DNA of 11,474 nt from Sediminibacterium sp. Its GTDB lineage: Bacteria > Bacteroidota > Bacteroidia > Chitinophagales > Chitinophagaceae. Shown here one piece after another: positions 1 through 7,636 of the stretch (within the stretch, counting starts at the first letter, position 1; each line of letters starts with the position of its first letter). The notes below the pieces were generated by a model. The model did not search any database. It had not been told where the DNA came from and saw only the letters and a program-made list of their open reading frames with translations. The DNA is taken from the NCBI GenBank assembly GCA_030158535.1, contig JAOASV010000149.1:1-11474 (forward strand), written 5' to 3'. A program made the translations under genes and the position numbers.

Positions 1-3000
1 CAGTTACACTTAATAATGTAGCTTGTGCAGAAGGTGAAACGCAATAGTCAGCCGCAATTGGTTGAGTACTGATAGTTGCTGCAGCAAATACTTTTATGGC
101 ACCTGATACAGCAGTTGTTGCTTTACATCCCCAACTGTTTGTTACTTCACAATAATAATAAGTAGTACCTGCTACGTTTGTTGGCGGTGTAAATGTTGCA
201 TTCGTTTCGCCGGCAATTAAACTACCCGTTGTATTGCTTGCATTTGAATTTCTATACCACTGATAACTTGCTATAGTTCCAGTAGCGGTTGTTGCAGAGG
301 CGGTCATGCTTGTAGCCGTGCTGCTAATACATAAGCTCTCAGAAGCAAAAGTTGCAGAAGTAATAACAGGTAATGGATGCACTGTAATTGTTGCAATGCC
401 AGAATTTAAATTGTTACATGCGGATGCTCCATTTGTTCCTCCGTTACTTACATTGACATAGTAATACGTAGTTCCTGCAGTTGTAATAGTTGGTGTAAAT
501 GAGGCTGTAGTTGCTGATCCAATTAATGTTCCACCAGATGTAGATGCCGTTGTGTTTGAATACCATTGATATGCAATGCTTCCGTATCCGCCATTTGTTG
601 CACCTGGAACTGTTAACGCTACAGGTGTGGCTCCAGCACAATAAGTTGCAGATACAGGGTCTGTTGGAATGGATGGTGTTGCATATACTTTTATTTCTGC
701 AAATGTTGATGTTCTTGTATTGCAATTTGATGCAGAACTTGGTCCACCATTTGTTACGACTACATAATAATATTGAACACCAGCTGCTGTTGTTGGCGGT
801 GTAAAAGTTGGATTTGTTTCGTTTGGTATCAGTGTTGCACCTGAAGTAGATGCCGTTGTGTTGCTGTACCACTGATAGCTTAATGTACCATAACCTCCAT
901 TTGTAATTGTAGGTGTTAATGCTCCGGCACTTGCGTTTATGCAATAGCTTGTTGTTGTTGGTAACGCAGTTATTGTGGGTTGACCATACACTTTTATGCT
1001 GCCCGATACATTACTTGTTGCAACGCATCCATTATTATTTGTAACGGTTAGGTAATAGTATAGTTCACCAGCACTGCTATTTGGTGGAGTGAATGTACTT
1101 GTAGTAGCTACTTGTGTTCCACCACTATTTGATGATGTAGAATTACTAAACCATTGATATGAACTAATGGTGGTTGTTGTAGTTGGCGTTAATGCAGATC
1201 GACTAGGCGTTGATGAATTTAAGCACAATGATTGGTTTGTGTTTGGAATACTAACGGTTGGCAATGGATTTATTGTTACAGTAGCAGTTCGAATACATCC
1301 GTTGCTATTGGTATATGTTATGACAGATGTTCCTGCACTAATTCCAGTAACTAGCCCTGAATTATCTATAGTAGCAACACCTGTTGATGCAGAAGACCAT
1401 GGTGTAGTAGCATCTGCAGTTGCGGAGCCTGATAATTGTGTGGTGCTTCCAACGCAGGCATTCAATGTTCCTGAAATTGTTGGTAATGGATTAACTGTAA
1501 TGATTGCAGATCCTGTTCTGTCACCTGCAACTGCTGTACACTTTGCGTCTGTTAGTGAAGTGACCGTATAGGTTTTGGTTGTAGCTAAAGAAACAGAGAA
1601 TGTATAAGTAGAAGAACTTGTTGTAACAGATGTTGATGTGGTTCCATCAGAATATGTGATATTCCAAGGTGCTGTTCCAGTAAGTGCAATTGATATTGTA
1701 GCAGGTGTGTTTGCACAGACAGTTGTAGATCCACTTATTACACTTGTGGGTCTTGGATTAACTGTAAGGGTTACTATATTAGATTCGTCATTTGGAGTAC
1801 AGCTACCGCTTACAACTAATTGGTATTTGTAACCATTCATGCTTACAGTAGCTCCAGTGATGGTTAGTGATGCTGTTGTTGCTCCTGAGTATACGCCGCC
1901 GTTATTTATATCAGTAAACGTTGATCCATTGTCGGTACTAACTTTCCATCTGTAAGTTAAGTTTGACCCAACTGCTATAGCTGTAAATGTTGCATTCAAT
2001 CCATCACAAACAGTTTGATTGGTAGGTTCTGTAGTAATTGCAGGTCTTTCAAGTACTGTTATAATTCTTGTGTATGCGTTTGAAGTTCCGCAGGGATTTG
2101 AAATTGTAAGCGTTAGTGTATAGTTGCCTTTAATTGTAAGACTGGGAACTGTGAAGTTTGGTGTTGATGATGTTACTGTGCTTGTAATTTCGGTAAAGCC
2201 TGCAGGACCTGTTAATCTCCAATTATAGTTTAGTGTGCTGCAATAAGTTCCTGATGTTAATGTTCCAGATTGATTAATTACACTAAATGAATTATTATTA
2301 GGGCAAAATGATGTGTCTGCATATCTATCATTGTCATTGTTAATCAATGCAAATTTTGCAGTATTTGGCGGAATTGATTCAATGCATATATTTTTTGCAA
2401 CAACTTCAGGTTCGCATGTCAATGCTATTCCTTGGCCTATCACGGGTGATAGAACAATTCTGTGTGTGCCTACTGTTAAGTTATTGAGTGTTAAATTTCG
2501 AGTACTAGCAACTTTTACGCCGTCCACAAACCATTCGAATGTTATGTTTGGTTCGGTGCATCCATCTACTGTTGTGCTACCTTGTAAACCCAAGTTCGAT
2601 GTGTTTGTAAATGTTACATTTGCCCCTAAGCAAGCTTTGTCCGGAGCTGTAAAATCTAATTTTGGTTTTGGAAAAATTTGAACAGGGGTAATAACTTCCA
2701 CTGGCGCTGTTGTACAGCCTGATATGTGGGTTGCAGTCATACTTGGTCCAAATGAATTATAAGTCACTTGCCCAACACCTCTATCCACTTTTTCGCCACA
2801 TGAACTTCTGCTATAATTATGGTTTAATAGCCCATTTTGATAAATGATTGTACGAATTCCATTTACTTCATTTGCAGTTCCGTCATCCCATCTTGATGTA
2901 TATGACACAGCTGGAAAATTAAAAAAAGCACTGCCTTCTCTGGTGCTATCAATATCTACCTTAAATGAGAATGCCCCTGCTTGATTAGGTTCATAACAGA

Positions 3001-3823
3001 TAGTATTTGATACAACCGAAAATGGAGCAGATAACTGGTTATTTATAAAGTAAAAGGCTTTTGTTGAAATTGTATTTGCTTGACTTGCGTCTGTAGCTTG
3101 TTGAAAAAATCTATAATGAACTTTTTTGAGTGTTTGTGATATTTCAATATTTGCGTTTGCGGCAATTGTTCCAGTTTGTGCAAATGGGTCTACGGAAAAT
3201 GACGGACCAGGTGTAATGTTTGTAAAGTCAAATTCGTTTTTTGAAGTCCAACTTAAACTTAGCCCGGTTTTATTGAATAAGTTTAACTTGGTTGTAGTAT
3301 TGGGTAGGCAATTTGAAAAACCGTAGTATTTTAAAGTATTATCTCTTAGATAAATAGTCGAACCACCTGTTGCATTCGTTGGAACTAGAAAATCGCCATT
3401 TGCATCACCATTTGAACCTAGTTTGTCCTGAATTGTGATTGTAAAATTGGGAATTTCTTGCGAAACTGTTGGAGATCCAGGCATTACAATTTCAACCTTT
3501 AATTTGTAATTATTACCTGCAATCGTGTTGCTTGGAATTAGGCCGTTTACATATGTTGTATAGTGTGAAGTTATTGTTCCTATTGCCGCCTTTCCTGATT
3601 GAAATGTTCCATCTGATTCTGATAAGTACAAATTAAATGAACTTCCTCTTGGAATGACACCTTCAGGTTTGAATAATACAGCAATTGAAGAACCCTTGCC
3701 ATAGGGGCCAGATGGAATTGTCTGAAAATTCAAAACTGGGCTGGGTGGTGTTTGCGCAAGCGCACACAACGATATCAGTATTCCAATAAAAAATAAACTA
3801 GACTTTTGTAATGTCTTTTTCAT
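1..3823 (-). CDS. Giant secreted Ig/PKD-repeat surface protein, probable T9SS cargo (C-terminus beyond the left edge)
   Basis: The frame is open from ATG at 3821-3823 to the left edge: 1274 residues, no stop, C-terminus missing. Residues 1-23 form a Sec signal peptide (MKKTLQKSS start, cleavage near ALA|Q24). An Ig-like N-terminal module follows, then an unassigned region to about 380. I then read a PKD-like module (about 380-460), a further PKD-like stretch (about 515-592), an Ig-like module (about 592-690, containing YRWKVSTDNGSTF), a module with GTAPWNITYSDG (about 690-775), a Big_2-like module around Trp809, and tandem Ig-like repeats from Cys867 onward. The protein is rich in Thr, Ser and Val and poor in charge, as usual for Bacteroidota adhesins. 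The PorP/SprF gene 47 bp upstream on the same strand makes T9SS export likely; the expected C-terminal sorting domain would lie off-window. Adhesion or gliding is an inference; no enzymatic domain is visible in this part. Confidence 0.85.
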   Translation of the reverse strand, partial: MKKTLQKSSLFFIGILISLCALAQTPPSPVLNFQTIPSGPYGKGSSIAVLFKPEGVIPRGSSFNLYLSESDGTFQSGKAAIGTITSHYTTYVNGLIPSNTIAGNNYKLKVEIVMPGSPTVSQEIPNFTITIQDKLGSNGDANGDFLVPTNATGGSTIYLRDNTLKYYGFSNCLPNTTTKLNLFNKTGLSLSWTSKNEFDFTNITPGPSFSVDPFAQTGTIAANANIEISQTLKKVHYRFFQQATDASQANTISTKAFYFINNQLSAPFSVVSNTICYEPNQAGAFSFKVDIDSTREGSAFFNFPAVSYTSRWDDGTANEVNGIRTIIYQNGLLNHNYSRSSCGEKVDRGVGQVTYNSFGPSMTATHISGCTTAPVEVITPVQIFPKPKLDFTAPDKACLGANVTFTNTSNLGLQGSTTVDGCTEPNITFEWFVDGVKVASTRNLTLNNLTVGTHRIVLSPVIGQGIALTCEPEVVAKNICIESIPPNTAKFALINNDNDRYADTSFCPNNNSFSVINQSGTLTSGTYCSTLNYNWRLTGPAGFTEITSTVTSSTPNFTVPSLTIKGNYTLTLTISNPCGTSNAYTRIITVLERPAITTEPTNQTVCDGLNATFTAIAVGSNLTYRWKVSTDNGSTFTDINNGGVYSGATTASLTITGATVSMNGYKYQLVVSGSCTPNDESNIVTLTVNPRPTSVISGSTTVCANTPATISIALTGTAPWNITYSDGTTSTSVTTSSSTYTFSVSLATTKTYTVTSLTDAKCTAVAGDRTGSAIITVNPLPTISGTLNACVGSTTQLSGSATADATTPWSSASTGVATIDNSGLVTGISAGTSVITYTNSNGCIRTATVTINPLPTVSIPNTNQSLCLNSSTPSRSALTPTTTTTISSYQWFSNSTSSNSGGTQVATTSTFTPPNSSAGELYYYLTVTNNNGCVATSNVSGSIKVYGQPTITALPTTTSYCINASAGALTPTITNGGYGTLSYQWYSNTTASTSGATLIPNETNPTFTPPTTAAGVQYYYVVVTNGGPSSASNCNTRTSTFAEIKVYATPSIPTDPVSATYCAGATPVALTVPGATNGGYGSIAYQWYSNTTASTSGGTLIGSATTASFTPTITTAGTTYYYVNVSNGGTNGASACNNLNSGIATITVHPLPVITSATFASESLCISSTATSMTASATTATGTIASYQWYRNSNASNTTGSLIAGETNATFTPPTNVAGTTYYYCEVTNSWGCKATTAVSGAIKVFAAATISTQPIAADYCVSPSAQATLLSVT
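44..331 (-). repeat. Ig-like tandem repeat unit 4 of the giant surface protein
   Basis: Residues 1165-1260, 96 aa. Landmarks are Cys1165, Trp1189, Tyr1222-1224 and Cys1233, with an extra Cys1225 right after YYY. Another unit appears to begin at Cys1261 (positions 41-43) and is cut by the window edge, so the array continues leftward. Confidence 0.75.
332..640 (-). repeat. Ig-like tandem repeat unit 3 of the giant surface protein
   Basis: Residues 1062-1164, 103 aa. Landmarks are Cys1062, Trp1087, Tyr1120-1122 and Cys1136. It shares the stretches NGGYG and YQWYSNTTASTSG with unit 2, so the two look like a relatively recent duplication. Confidence 0.8.
641..943 (-). repeat. Ig-like tandem repeat unit 2 of the giant surface protein
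   Basis: Residues 961-1061, 101 aa. Landmarks are Cys961, Trp985, Tyr1018-1020 and Cys1034, with the core YQWYSNTTASTSG. It is close to unit 3 at DNA level as well: a 16-bp stretch at 847-862 recurs exactly at 541-556, an offset of 306 bp. Confidence 0.8.
944..1225 (-). repeat. Ig-like tandem repeat unit 1 of the giant surface protein
   Basis: Residues 867-960, 94 aa. Landmarks are Cys867 (SLC), Trp891 (YQWF), Tyr922-924 (YYY) and Cys933. The Cys-Trp-YYY-Cys order recurs in the next three units and resembles an Ig-like fold with a possible disulfide. This is the most diverged and shortest of the four. Boundaries are set from one first Cys to the next and are arbitrary relative to the fold. 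Confidence 0.75.
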
Positions 3824-3870
3824 TCAGCACTATATTAATTTCTTAAATAATTATTTTGGTGTGGATTCAA
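3824..3870 (-). other. Short intra-operon spacer between the PorP/SprF gene and the giant surface protein gene
   Basis: This is 47 bp of AT-rich sequence with no hairpin followed by a U-tract and no clear Shine-Dalgarno. It supports co-transcription of the two minus-strand genes. Confidence 0.6.
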
Positions 3871-4917
3871 TTACCACAGAATAAATCGGCACTTTAATTT
3901 TCTTAATTGATCATTGTTTGGATCATCAAACAACATCATTTTTAAATTGAGTTCTAACGAACCCGCGCCTGCTCTTGCGAGTCTTAATTCCGACGTGGTA
4001 ATATCGTAGTTCAAGCCCACTGATAAGTTTCCTTTTTTATAACCCACATATGGAGCGAAAGAATCTTTGAAACGCATGAATGCGCCAATTTGAAATTCAT
4101 CACCATCTTCGTCAATGTAGCCATTTATGTTTCGGCCGTATACGATACCTAGTGTTGTAAAATTGCTTGCTTCTGATCTGGTGTGCGCAAATGAACCATA
4201 TAAACGGTTTTCATTTTTATCGCTTAAAGAAATGCCGCCATGAGCAGTTAGACCTGGAGGTATGCTAAAAGAAAGATTGTTGTTGCTGCTTGTAGGTCTA
4301 TTTAAATGTGAACCTGCAACACCAATGTAGTAACTAAAGTCTTGTTCTAAGTAGGAGAGTAAAAGGCCTGCACCGTAGTCAAAAATGTTGGATGAAAAAC
4401 CAAATCCTTCGCCACTTGATATGCTGCTATTGTATCCAATGTATGGAGCAAATTGAGATTGAAAAGTTAGTTTGGTGTAGTCAAGTAAATATGAACGGTA
4501 GCTCATTTGTGCTCCGAAGCCAAGTCGTAAACTACCAGATTGGTCAATGGCTTTGTGAAATGCAAAATTTCCGCCTATTTGTGTTTGCTTAAATCCACCA
4601 TCATTTGATTTGTCATAAACTGCAAGTATTCCAACTGCCGCAATATCGTTTGCCCCAATAAAATTGTCCAATATTCTTACCTCGCCATTAAATACGCCAG
4701 TAACGTAAGGGTAGGCTACATTGCCCCACTGACTTTTAAAATTTGATTGAAAACTAGCACGTCCATTAAACAAACCATTGGTCGCAGGATTTACCATTAA
4801 TGGTGCTGAATAGTTCTGTGTAAACGGAATCATTTGCGCGCCGGCTGTTGTGTAACACAATAAGAAAAATGCAAAGCAATACTGCTTCAAGTGGGTAAAC
4901 TTGATAGGTTTATTCAT
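3871..4917 (-). CDS. PorP/SprF family type IX secretion-associated outer-membrane protein
   Basis: I use ATG at 4915-4917 (348 aa). The in-frame TTG at 4963-4965 would add a charged 16-residue stretch before a complete signal peptide. Residues 1-27 are the signal peptide (cleavage AGA|Q28). The mature protein opens with the family pattern FTQNYSAPLMVNPATNG (NPA at 43-45) and a QW pair at 63-64. It continues as alternating aromatic/Gly-rich beta segments (for example FAPYVGYKKGNLSVGLNYD near the C-terminus) and ends in LKCRFILW, resembling the C-terminal Cys-x-Arg-Phe ending of PorP/SprF proteins. The family forms outer-membrane barrels that work with the T9SS; SprF is needed for export of the giant adhesin SprB in Flavobacterium. 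The gene lies 47 bp upstream of the giant repeat protein on the same strand with no visible terminator between, so I infer a cargo-partner operon. Paralogues are numerous, so no symbol is assigned. Confidence 0.9.
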   Translation of the reverse strand: MNKPIKFTHLKQYCFAFFLLCYTTAGAQMIPFTQNYSAPLMVNPATNGLFNGRASFQSNFKSQWGNVAYPYVTGVFNGEVRILDNFIGANDIAAVGILAVYDKSNDGGFKQTQIGGNFAFHKAIDQSGSLRLGFGAQMSYRSYLLDYTKLTFQSQFAPYIGYNSSISSGEGFGFSSNIFDYGAGLLLSYLEQDFSYYIGVAGSHLNRPTSSNNNLSFSIPPGLTAHGGISLSDKNENRLYGSFAHTRSEASNFTTLGIVYGRNINGYIDEDGDEFQIGAFMRFKDSFAPYVGYKKGNLSVGLNYDITTSELRLARAGAGSLELNLKMMLFDDPNNDQLRKLKCRFILW

Positions 4918-5206
4918 ACTTACTTTTTTTCGTTTTGGGTTAGCCCATCCACTGACTTGGCCCAAAAAACATTGAAACTACAAAAGCAGGAGGGGATAGA
5001 TTGCCAGTAGCTCAACTTAACGGCCTTAAAAATAGCCGATTTTAGTCGAAAAAACGTAGAAATACACTAGAAAAAGGTGGAATTTAACGCATGAATTAGG
5101 TAAATATTGTATGTATAAGGCTAAATCAATCAAAATATTCTAAAATCTTAGACATTTTCAAACATTTGTTTCGGCTCTTTGTTTAAGTTCTATAAAATAG
5201 CTTTTC
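4918..5206. promoter_or_regulatory. Divergent intergenic region expected to hold promoters of the PorP/SprF operon and the TonB receptor gene
   Basis: The 289 bp between divergent starts are AT-rich and hold no credible ORF. For the receptor, TTTG at 5178-5181 and TAGCTTTT at 5198-5205 resemble the Bacteroidota -33 (TTTG) and -7 (TAnnTTTG) elements. The 16-bp spacing is short, however, and the -7 match ends one base before the ATG, so it would imply a leaderless mRNA; it may be chance. On the minus strand, TATTTTTA (5034-5027) is a one-mismatch -7 candidate without a good -33 partner. A small inverted repeat, CGGC...GCCG, lies at 5021-5038. None of these is strong. That promoters are present is inferred from gene orientation. 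Confidence 0.35.
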
Positions 5207-7636
5207 ATGAAAATTGCACAAAAATTTACCTTTTTTGTCTTTCTATTTGGCCCTCTTTTTGTTTTGGGTCAGGCCACTGGAAAATTAAGTGGTACTTTAT
5301 ACAATAAAAAAACACAGCAAAGGGTACCTGGCCTAACGGTACAAGTAATCCCCGGAAATGCGAAAACGGTTTCTGATAGTTTAGGAAATTTTAGGTTCTC
5401 ACAGCTAAAGCCAGGTGCTTACACCCTTGAAGTTTCTGGCGTTGGATTTAAAATAAAACAGCTTAATAATATTCCAGTTACAACAGGTAATGAAAATAAT
5501 ATTCAAATAGAAATTGAAGAGCTGGTAAATCAATTATCTAGTGTTATCGTAACTAGCAGACGTAGTTCTGCAAAAGCGGCAACGCTAGAAAGTCCATTAA
5601 GTATTCAGCGCTTAACAACAGAAGATATTAAAAACAATCCTGGAGGTTTTTTTGACATAAGTAGAGTAATACAATCTTTGCCTGGTGTAGGAGGTGGTGC
5701 TGCAGGTGGTACATTTAGAAATGATATCATCATTAGAGGTGGAGCGCCAAGTGAAAATGTATTCTATTTAGACGGCATAGAAATCCCAATTATTAATCAC
5801 TTTGGAACACAGGGTAGTGGTGGTGGACCAGCAGGTATTTTAAATGTTCTTTTAATTGAGGATGTGAGATTAAGTACGTCTGCATTTGATGCTAAATATG
5901 ACAACGCGCTTAGTAGTGTGTTTCAGTTCAAACAAAAAAACGGGAATCCCAATAAATTTCAGGGTAACCTTCGTTTGAGTTTAACAGAGAGTGTGCTTAC
6001 GCTTGATGGTCCTATGTCAAAAAAAACAACGTTTGTAGCGTCTGCTCGAAAAAGTAGTTTAGGTATACTCGCTAACTTACTTAACTGGTCGTTTCTGCCA
6101 AACTATTCTGATTTTCAGTTTAAAACTACTACTCGAATCAACGATAAAACAACATTGACATTCTTGGGTGTTGGTGCTATTGACCGGTTTAAATTTATTA
6201 CTCCAGATAGTTTAACTGCGGAAAATCAGTACATATTAGGCAATAGTCCAACCATCGATCAAAATAGTTACACAATCGGCGCAACCATCAAAAAACTTAT
6301 CCCAAAAGGTTATTGGAATTTAAGTGTGAGCCGAAATTTTTTAGACAATCAGGCCAACAAATTTGAAGACAATAAAAATCCTATCGAGCTTCAGCGAACA
6401 CTCAAAATAAAAAGTATAGAAGCAGAAAGTAAAATTAGATGGGATGTCACAAAAAACTATGATAACGTTACCTTAAGTTATGGACTTACGGGTCAATTAA
6501 TTCGATTCGATAATCTTTTTTACCAAGTATTAAGGAGATCTATAAGTCCTTCGATGCCTGCACTTACTATCAACAGCAATACCAATACTAATTTTTTCCG
6601 CTATGGTGGATTTGCTCAAATTGGTACGCGTGTACTAAATGATAAACTATCGCTTAGTGGCGGACTTCGTATGGATGCAAATAGTTTAAGCAATAGTGAA
6701 TCCAACCCATTAAAGCAAATGAGTCCTAGGCTTAGCGCTAGTTTGGCAATTTCAGATGTGCTGCGTTTAAACGCTAGTTATGGTATTTATTACCGCCTGC
6801 CTACTTACACCCAATTAAATTTTAGCAACAGCAGTACCGGTGAAAAAACCAATCCAGGCAATTATATTAAGTCTACACATTATGTGGCAGGACTCGAGTA
6901 TTTACCAAAAAATACAACAAGAATTACTATTGAAGGTTTTTATAAAGCATACAGTAATTATCCTGTAAGTATTAATGACGGTATCAGTATTGCAAACAAA
7001 GGGTTAGAGTTTGGTGCCATTGGTAATGAGCCTATTGTTCAAAATGGGAAAGGCCGCGCTTTCGGGTTTGAACTATTTGCACAACAAAAATTAACCAAAA
7101 ACTTTTTTGGGGTATTTAGTTACACATTTTACAGAAGTGAGTTTACAGGACTTGACAATAAATTTGTACCAGCTAGTTGGGACAACCGTCAGTTGGTAAG
7201 TATGACGGCAGGATATAAACTCCCAAAAAACTGGGAGATTGGATTAAAGTTCCGCTACCAAGGCGCGGCGCCATACACACCATATGATGAGCCAATTAGT
7301 AGAGCCAATTATTTGACAATTGGGTCGGGTGTTTTTGATTTTTCACGAATCAATTCTATGCGACTTTCTGCATTTAATGCTGCAGATATAAGAATTGATA
7401 AAAAATGGAATTTCAAAAAAACAACACTTGATTTTTACATCGATATCACCAACTTTTACGGTTCAGAAGCCAAAGAAGCTGATCTATATACCTTTAAAAG
7501 AAATGAAGCAAATACGGCTTTTGTAACTACTGATGGAAAGCCTTTAATGCAGGACGGTAGTAATGCGGTTCCGGTTTATTTGAAAAATTCTCAATCAACT
7601 ATACTGCCAAGTATTGGACTGATTATTGAGTTTTAA
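5207..7636 (+). CDS. TonB-dependent receptor with N-terminal carboxypeptidase-regulatory-like domain
   Basis: A complete outer-membrane active-uptake receptor of 809 aa. Residues 1-21 are a signal peptide (FVLG|Q22). Residues about 26-105 form a CarboxypepD_reg-like beta-sandwich (GKLSGTLYNKKTQQRVPG, DSLGNFRF, LKPGAYTLEVSGVGF), typical of Bacteroidota receptors. A possible TonB-box-like stretch, SSVIVTSRR, is at 111-119. The plug domain runs to about 235, with SLPGV at 157-161, IIIRGGAPSEN at 174-184 and YLDGIEIP at 187-194. The remainder is a beta-barrel with alternating aromatic strands, including SYGIYYRLP around 524-532, and it ends in a terminal Phe (IGLIIEF), the outer-membrane barrel sorting signature. 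No SusD-like gene is adjacent, so a SusCD glycan pair is not supported. The substrate cannot be read from the sequence. The stop codon overlaps that of the convergent lipoprotein gene. Confidence 0.93.
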   Translation: MKIAQKFTFFVFLFGPLFVLGQATGKLSGTLYNKKTQQRVPGLTVQVIPGNAKTVSDSLGNFRFSQLKPGAYTLEVSGVGFKIKQLNNIPVTTGNENNIQIEIEELVNQLSSVIVTSRRSSAKAATLESPLSIQRLTTEDIKNNPGGFFDISRVIQSLPGVGGGAAGGTFRNDIIIRGGAPSENVFYLDGIEIPIINHFGTQGSGGGPAGILNVLLIEDVRLSTSAFDAKYDNALSSVFQFKQKNGNPNKFQGNLRLSLTESVLTLDGPMSKKTTFVASARKSSLGILANLLNWSFLPNYSDFQFKTTTRINDKTTLTFLGVGAIDRFKFITPDSLTAENQYILGNSPTIDQNSYTIGATIKKLIPKGYWNLSVSRNFLDNQANKFEDNKNPIELQRTLKIKSIEAESKIRWDVTKNYDNVTLSYGLTGQLIRFDNLFYQVLRRSISPSMPALTINSNTNTNFFRYGGFAQIGTRVLNDKLSLSGGLRMDANSLSNSESNPLKQMSPRLSASLAISDVLRLNASYGIYYRLPTYTQLNFSNSSTGEKTNPGNYIKSTHYVAGLEYLPKNTTRITIEGFYKAYSNYPVSINDGISIANKGLEFGAIGNEPIVQNGKGRAFGFELFAQQKLTKNFFGVFSYTFYRSEFTGLDNKFVPASWDNRQLVSMTAGYKLPKNWEIGLKFRYQGAAPYTPYDEPISRANYLTIGSGVFDFSRINSMRLSAFNAADIRIDKKWNFKKTTLDFYIDITNFYGSEAKEADLYTFKRNEANTAFVTTDGKPLMQDGSNAVPVYLKNSQSTILPSIGLIIEF

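Noticed and set aside
444..944. 166-codon minus-strand open frame inside the giant surface protein gene
   Set aside because: It is an off-frame reading of the Ig repeats, rich in Asn, Cys, Ile and Lys with no domain or signal; the main frame is open for 1274 codons and has clear repeats.
1..1225. CRISPR array or short tandem DNA repeat
   Set aside because: The periodicity is 282-309 bp, in frame and protein-level; units diverge at DNA level and there are no short identical repeats with spacers.
1167..1571. 134-codon plus-strand open frame (MVVVVVGVNADRLG...)
   Set aside because: It is the antisense shadow of the Thr/Ser/Val-rich repeat protein; its composition mirrors the opposite strand and no family is recognisable. 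The same applies to the other plus-strand frames between 544 and 3326.
4918..4965. Upstream TTG start extending the PorP/SprF protein by 16 residues
   Set aside because: The extension precedes a complete signal peptide and would place polar, basic sequence before it; ATG at 4917 gives a normal signal peptide.
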